Assembly: GCF_003002055.1 (NCBI RefSeq)
Contig: NZ_PVZF01000009.1
Coordinates: 186,001-250,000 of the forward strand
Origin: Kineococcus rhizosphaerae
Lineage (GTDB): Bacteria; Actinomycetota; Actinomycetes; Actinomycetales; Kineococcaceae
DNA: 64,000 nucleotides
Direction: 5' to 3'
The notes beneath the pieces were generated by a model that had not been told where the DNA came from, did not search any database, and saw nothing but the letters and a program-made list of their open reading frames with translations. Position numbers and translations under genes: made by a program. Within the stretch, counting starts at the first letter, position 1, and the number at the start of each line of letters is the position of its first letter. Shown in pieces: positions 61,392-64,000 of this stretch.

Positions 61392-62239
61392 GCGCGCACC
61401 GGGGGTTCGGCGACCCCGTTGAGCTCGTCGACGAACACCCGCACCTCGCGCACGAGCCGGTCGGCGGACTCGTCGCCCACCATGTGCCCCTCGTCCTCGA
61501 ACAGGACGGCCTTGGCGCCGCGCACGTGCATGGCGGCGCGCAGCGCCGACTCCGGGGAGATGACCCCGTCTCGCATCCCGGCCAGGACCAGGACGGGCAG
61601 ACGCAGGCCGCGGTAGACCTCGGCGAGTTCTTCGTCGGTCCGCGCCTCGGGGAACGGTTTGCCCTGGTTGATGCTCGCCTCGTCCTCGGGCCGGTCGGCG
61701 GCCTCCTGCGCAGCTTGGGCGAACCGCGCGCGCCGCGACTCCAGCCGGGCCGGGTCGTCGGTCCAGCCCGCGAGCTTCTCGAGCAGGGACGTGACGACCG
61801 CGGGGTCGTGGCGTTCGGCGATGAACCGGCGGCGGCCCTCGGAGGACTCCGTGCCCCCGGCCCGGTCGTGGGGGGTTCCGACGACGGACACGAGCGCCTT
61901 CAGCCGCTGCGGGTGGCGGCGGGCGAGGTGCCAGCCGATCCCGGCGCCGTGCGAGACACCGGTGTACAGGAACCGGTCGAGGCCGAGGCGGTCGGCGACG
62001 GCGCAGACGTCGTCGGCCCACTGGTCCAGCCAGCCGATCGCGGGGGGTTCGGCCGGGTGGGTGGACCGGCCGAAACCCCGGGCCTGGATCGTGTAGACGT
62101 GGTACCCGGTGGGCGGGTCGGCGAGGACCTGCGGGTAGGCCCCGGCCGTGAAACCCATGGCGCAGGACAGCACCACCTCGTCCCCGGAGCCGAACTCCTC
62201 GTACCACAGCTCACCGTCGCCGACGTCGATCGTGGGCAT
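61388..62239 (-). CDS. Alpha/beta hydrolase
   Basis: 283 residues. VVLSCAMGFTAGAYPQVLAD, YTIQARGFGRSTHPAEPPAI and the nucleophile elbow LYTGVSHGAGIGWHLARRHP (Ser near 96) lead to Asp in VLAGMRDGVISPE and His in EDEGHMVGDES. It is a typical epoxide-hydrolase/esterase-like enzyme. ATG 62239 follows the ABC gene by only a few bases. It may open or cleave the substrate taken up by the neighbouring transporter. Confidence 0.9.
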   Translation of the reverse strand: MPTIDVGDGELWYEEFGSGDEVVLSCAMGFTAGAYPQVLADPPTGYHVYTIQARGFGRSTHPAEPPAIGWLDQWADDVCAVADRLGLDRFLYTGVSHGAGIGWHLARRHPQRLKALVSVVGTPHDRAGGTESSEGRRRFIAERHDPAVVTSLLEKLAGWTDDPARLESRRARFAQAAQEAADRPEDEASINQGKPFPEARTDEELAEVYRGLRLPVLVLAGMRDGVISPESALRAAMHVRGAKAVLFEDEGHMVGDESADRLVREVRVFVDELNGVAEPPVRA

Positions 62240-62242
62240 TCC

Positions 62243-63120
<878 letters not shown>

Positions 63121-63124
<4 letters not shown>

Positions 63125-64000
63125 GAGGCGCTCACCGCCACCCGGTCGACGTGGACGCAACGGCTGGTCCGGTCGGCCCCCACCTCCAGCACCGGGACCG
63201 GCGCCGAGCGGCACCGGTCGGTGGCGAACGCGCAGCGCGCGGCGAAGCGGCACCCGACGGGCCACTGCCGCGGGGGCGGGACGACCCCGCCGATGGTGGG
63301 CAGCGGCCGGCCGGGGACGGCGTCGTGCGGGTTGGAGCGCAGCAGCGCCAGCGTGTACGGGTGGCGCGGGGCCGTGAAGGTCGCCCGGACGGGGGCGGAC
63401 TCCACGACCTGCCCGGCGTACATCACGACGGCGCGCCCGCACAGGTCGGCGATGACGCCCCAGTCGTGGCTGACGAGCACGACCGCGGTCCCGGTGCGCT
63501 GCTGCAGGCTGCGCAGCAGGTCGAGGACCTCGGCCTGGACGGTGACGTCGAGCGCGGTGGTCGGCTCGTCGGCGATGAGCAGGCGGGGTTCACCGGCCAG
63601 GGCGATGGCGATGGCGACGCGCTGGGCCATGCCGCCGGAGATCTCGTGCGGGAACCGGCGCGCCACGGCGGGGTCGAGGCGGACGGCGCGCAGCAGGTCG
63701 GCCACCCGCTCCCGCACCTGCGGCCGGCTCAGGCGCCGGTGCGCGCGGGCCGCCTCGGCGATCTGGGCACCGACGCGGAACGAGGGGTCCAGGGAGACCA
63801 TCGGCTCCTGGGAGATCATCGCGATGCCCGCGCCGCGGACCTCGCGCAGTTCCCGGTGCGACAGCCCGACGAGTTCGCGGCCCGCGAACCGGACGGACCC
63901 GGCCAGGACGCGCCCGTTCGCCCCGAGCAGGCCGAGCAGGGCCAGGGCGGTGACGGTCTTGCCGCTGCCGGACTCCCCCACGAGGCCGACGACCTCACCG
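63121..64000 (-). CDS. Oligopeptide-type ABC transporter ATP-binding protein (OppD-like), partial
   Basis: The gene runs off the window edge; about 290 residues are visible. Walker A GLVGESGSGKTVTALALLGL, Q-loop MISQEPMVSLDPSFRVG, signature ISGGMAQRVAIAIALAGEPR, Walker B LLIADEPTTALDVTVQAE and LVSHDWGVIADLC are intact. The C-terminal Cys-rich oligo_HPY region (VGCRFAARCAFATDRCRSAP) supports a peptide/nickel-type system and may bind a Fe-S cluster. Its permeases and binding protein presumably lie outside the window. It heads the visible part of the operon. Confidence 0.93.

Overview
This 64 kb window is very G+C-rich, uses GTG/ATG starts and TGA stops almost throughout, and carries Actinomycetota hallmarks: DEDDh oligoribonuclease, PrsW protease, an Asp23/Gls24 gene cluster, an F420/PPOX-type protein, SpoIIE/HATPase regulators, and many starts 6-7 nt behind a -10 hexamer. 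The gene set would fit a Kineosporiales organism such as Kineococcus, but that is inference. I see no phage, transposase or CRISPR array.

Layout. 1-5.4 kb: the end of a polysaccharide locus (flippase, two GH26-like secreted proteins, a GT2 glycosyltransferase). 5.4-9.2 kb: a minus-strand ppsR-ppsA-adk operon, with ppsA apparently missing its N-terminus. 9.5-17.9 kb: a cell-wall-binding-repeat protein, a frameshifted small gene, a degenerate helicase-like protein, a flavoprotein monooxygenase, a sodium:solute symporter with a small membrane partner, an LMW phosphatase and a methylguanine-DNA methyltransferase. 17.9-26.2 kb: a PPOX protein, a DUF1905-type protein, mqo, a GT39 mannosyltransferase-like protein, PrsW, orn, tRNA-His and tRNA-Lys. 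26.3-32.6 kb: a TetR/CocE-hydrolase divergent pair and an XRE regulator/SDR/SnoaL/DoxX group. 32.7-41.9 kb: two formaldehyde-dehydrogenase-like enzymes, a fasciclin lipoprotein, a membrane sulfite-oxidase-family protein, a HATPase/SpoIIE signalling pair, an SRPBCC protein and an MT0933-type antitoxin-like protein. 42-46.3 kb: an SQR-like flavoprotein, a second identical tRNA-Lys, a PAP2-like protein, a Dabb protein, an MFS exporter and a small LuxR-type HTH. 46.3-50.2 kb: the Asp23/Gls24 envelope-stress locus, with a divergent ECF sigma factor fused by overlap to another Asp23-like gene. 50.2-56.4 kb: PPK2, an APC permease, a DUF2156 lysyltransferase-like protein, rpiA and a TIM-barrel isomerase.

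56.5-64 kb: a tightly overlapping minus-strand operon: two oligopeptide-type ABC ATPases, an alpha/beta hydrolase, a CapA-like metallophosphoesterase, a family III CoA-transferase and two 2-hydroxyacyl-CoA dehydratase-like subunits. Both dehydratase-like proteins contain no cysteine at all, so they cannot carry the Fe-S cluster that defines the known family. I regard this as the most unusual system in the window.

Other points worth attention are a 92-bp cloverleaf-like nested inverted repeat at 22614-22705, two further nested repeats in gene gaps, the truncated ppsA beside a tandem 8-bp repeat, and consensus back-to-back promoters sharing one palindrome between the TetR and hydrolase genes.
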